Under the pieces are notes generated by a model, which made no database searches, was not told the DNA's origin, and saw nothing but the letters and a program-made list of their open reading frames with translations. Shown piece after piece: positions 7,208-7,479 of a stretch of 7,479 nt of DNA (positions are counted from its first letter, which is position 1; every line of letters begins with the position of its first letter). The translations under genes were made by a program, and so were the position numbers. Source of the DNA: an uncultured Clostridia bacterium (GTDB lineage Bacteria; Bacillota; Clostridia; Oscillospirales; Acutalibacteraceae); NCBI GenBank assembly GCA_947565265.1, contig CANOFK010000046.1, forward strand, positions 1 through 7,479, given 5' to 3'.

Positions 7208-7479
7208 ATGGAAAACAAGCAGGAACAGGCCTATCAGGTCTACCAAAACCCCAACGGCCCCGCCATCGGCACCGCCGGGGCCAAGATCATAGAGCAGGAC
7301 GGGCTGTACTTTAAAGATCTGGCCGGCGCCGGCCAACTGCTGCCCTACGAGGACTGGCGGCTGCCGGTAGAGGCGCGGGCCAAGGACCTGGCCGCCCGGC
7401 TGTCCGTGGAGGAGATCGCCGGGCTCATGCTCTACTCCCCCCACCAGATGGTGCCCGCCGGGCCCCACGGCCCCTTCCC
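7208..7479 (+). CDS. Second GH3 glycoside hydrolase, N-terminal 90 residues only
   Basis: The visible 90 residues carry the entry signature of a GH3 subgroup: FKDL (35-38), PYEDWRL (46-52), ARAKDLAARLSVEEIAGLM (57-75) and then SPHQMVP. This corresponds to the first strand and helix of the (beta/alpha)8 domain. The nucleophile region lies beyond the right edge, so activity cannot be tested here. The start differs from the left GH3, which begins directly at the MTLEEK-type helix. The two are therefore distinct enzymes, not a recent duplication. The N-terminus (MENKQEQAYQ) is hydrophilic with no signal peptide, implying a cytoplasmic enzyme. It is transcribed divergently from the DUF5054-GH123 operon behind a consensus promoter. 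Likely substrates are beta-glucosides or beta-xylosides, by family only. Confidence 0.85.
   Translation, partial: MENKQEQAYQVYQNPNGPAIGTAGAKIIEQDGLYFKDLAGAGQLLPYEDWRLPVEARAKDLAARLSVEEIAGLMLYSPHQMVPAGPHGPF

Noticed and set aside
7131..7292. Possible small leader ORF starting at ATG 7131 and overlapping the right GH3 start
   Set aside because: The ATG lies almost at the predicted transcription start, leaving no room for a ribosome site, and the product is Pro/Arg-rich with no motif.
1..7479. Defence system, mobile element or CRISPR array
   Set aside because: No transposase, integrase, terminal inverted repeats, spaced direct repeats or nuclease genes were seen on either strand. DprA alone is not evidence for a defence cassette.

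Overview
The base composition (G+C-rich, roughly the mid-60s percent by eye), strong Shine-Dalgarno sites and consensus sigma-A promoters suggest a high-GC member of the Clostridia, most likely a gut Oscillospirales/Ruminococcaceae-type bacterium. The assignment comes from gene families, promoter style and codon bias only; no rRNA or tRNA is present.

Layout, left to right. (1) Bases 1-1989, minus strand: a family 3 glycoside hydrolase (GH3, beta-glucosidase-like), cut by the left edge. It is the true gene there, although a long antisense ORF covers the same bases. (2) Bases 1990-2210: a compact divergent promoter region, with one promoter firing left into GH3 and one firing right into a DprA/Smf gene, separated by an A5T6 tract. 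(3) Bases 2211-3143, plus strand: a short DprA-like protein without the C-terminal winged-helix domain. (4) A hairpin terminator at 3169-3203 between the convergent dprA and GH123-like genes. (5) Bases 3227-6921, minus strand: a two-gene operon transcribed right to left. The first gene encodes a DUF5054 protein with a GH38-like metal-site pattern. The second encodes a DUF4091/GH123-like hexosaminidase with the catalytic Asp-Glu pair. (6) Bases 6922-7207: a second divergent promoter region. (7) Bases 7208-7479, plus strand: the start of a second, different GH3 enzyme behind a perfect TTGACA-17-TATAAT promoter, cut by the right edge.

The four carbohydrate genes look like part of a glycan-foraging locus. 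None has a visible signal peptide, so they probably trim imported oligosaccharides in the cytoplasm. GH123 enzymes characterised so far remove terminal beta-GalNAc. GH3 enzymes remove terminal beta-linked glucose, xylose or GlcNAc. The DUF5054 protein has no activity I can name. No transporter, regulator or transposase gene lies within the window. dprA (DNA uptake/recombination) is a single-gene unit between the sugar genes.

I see no CRISPR array, insertion sequence, toxin-antitoxin pair or phage-defence cassette. The least described element is the DUF5054 + GH123-like operon.
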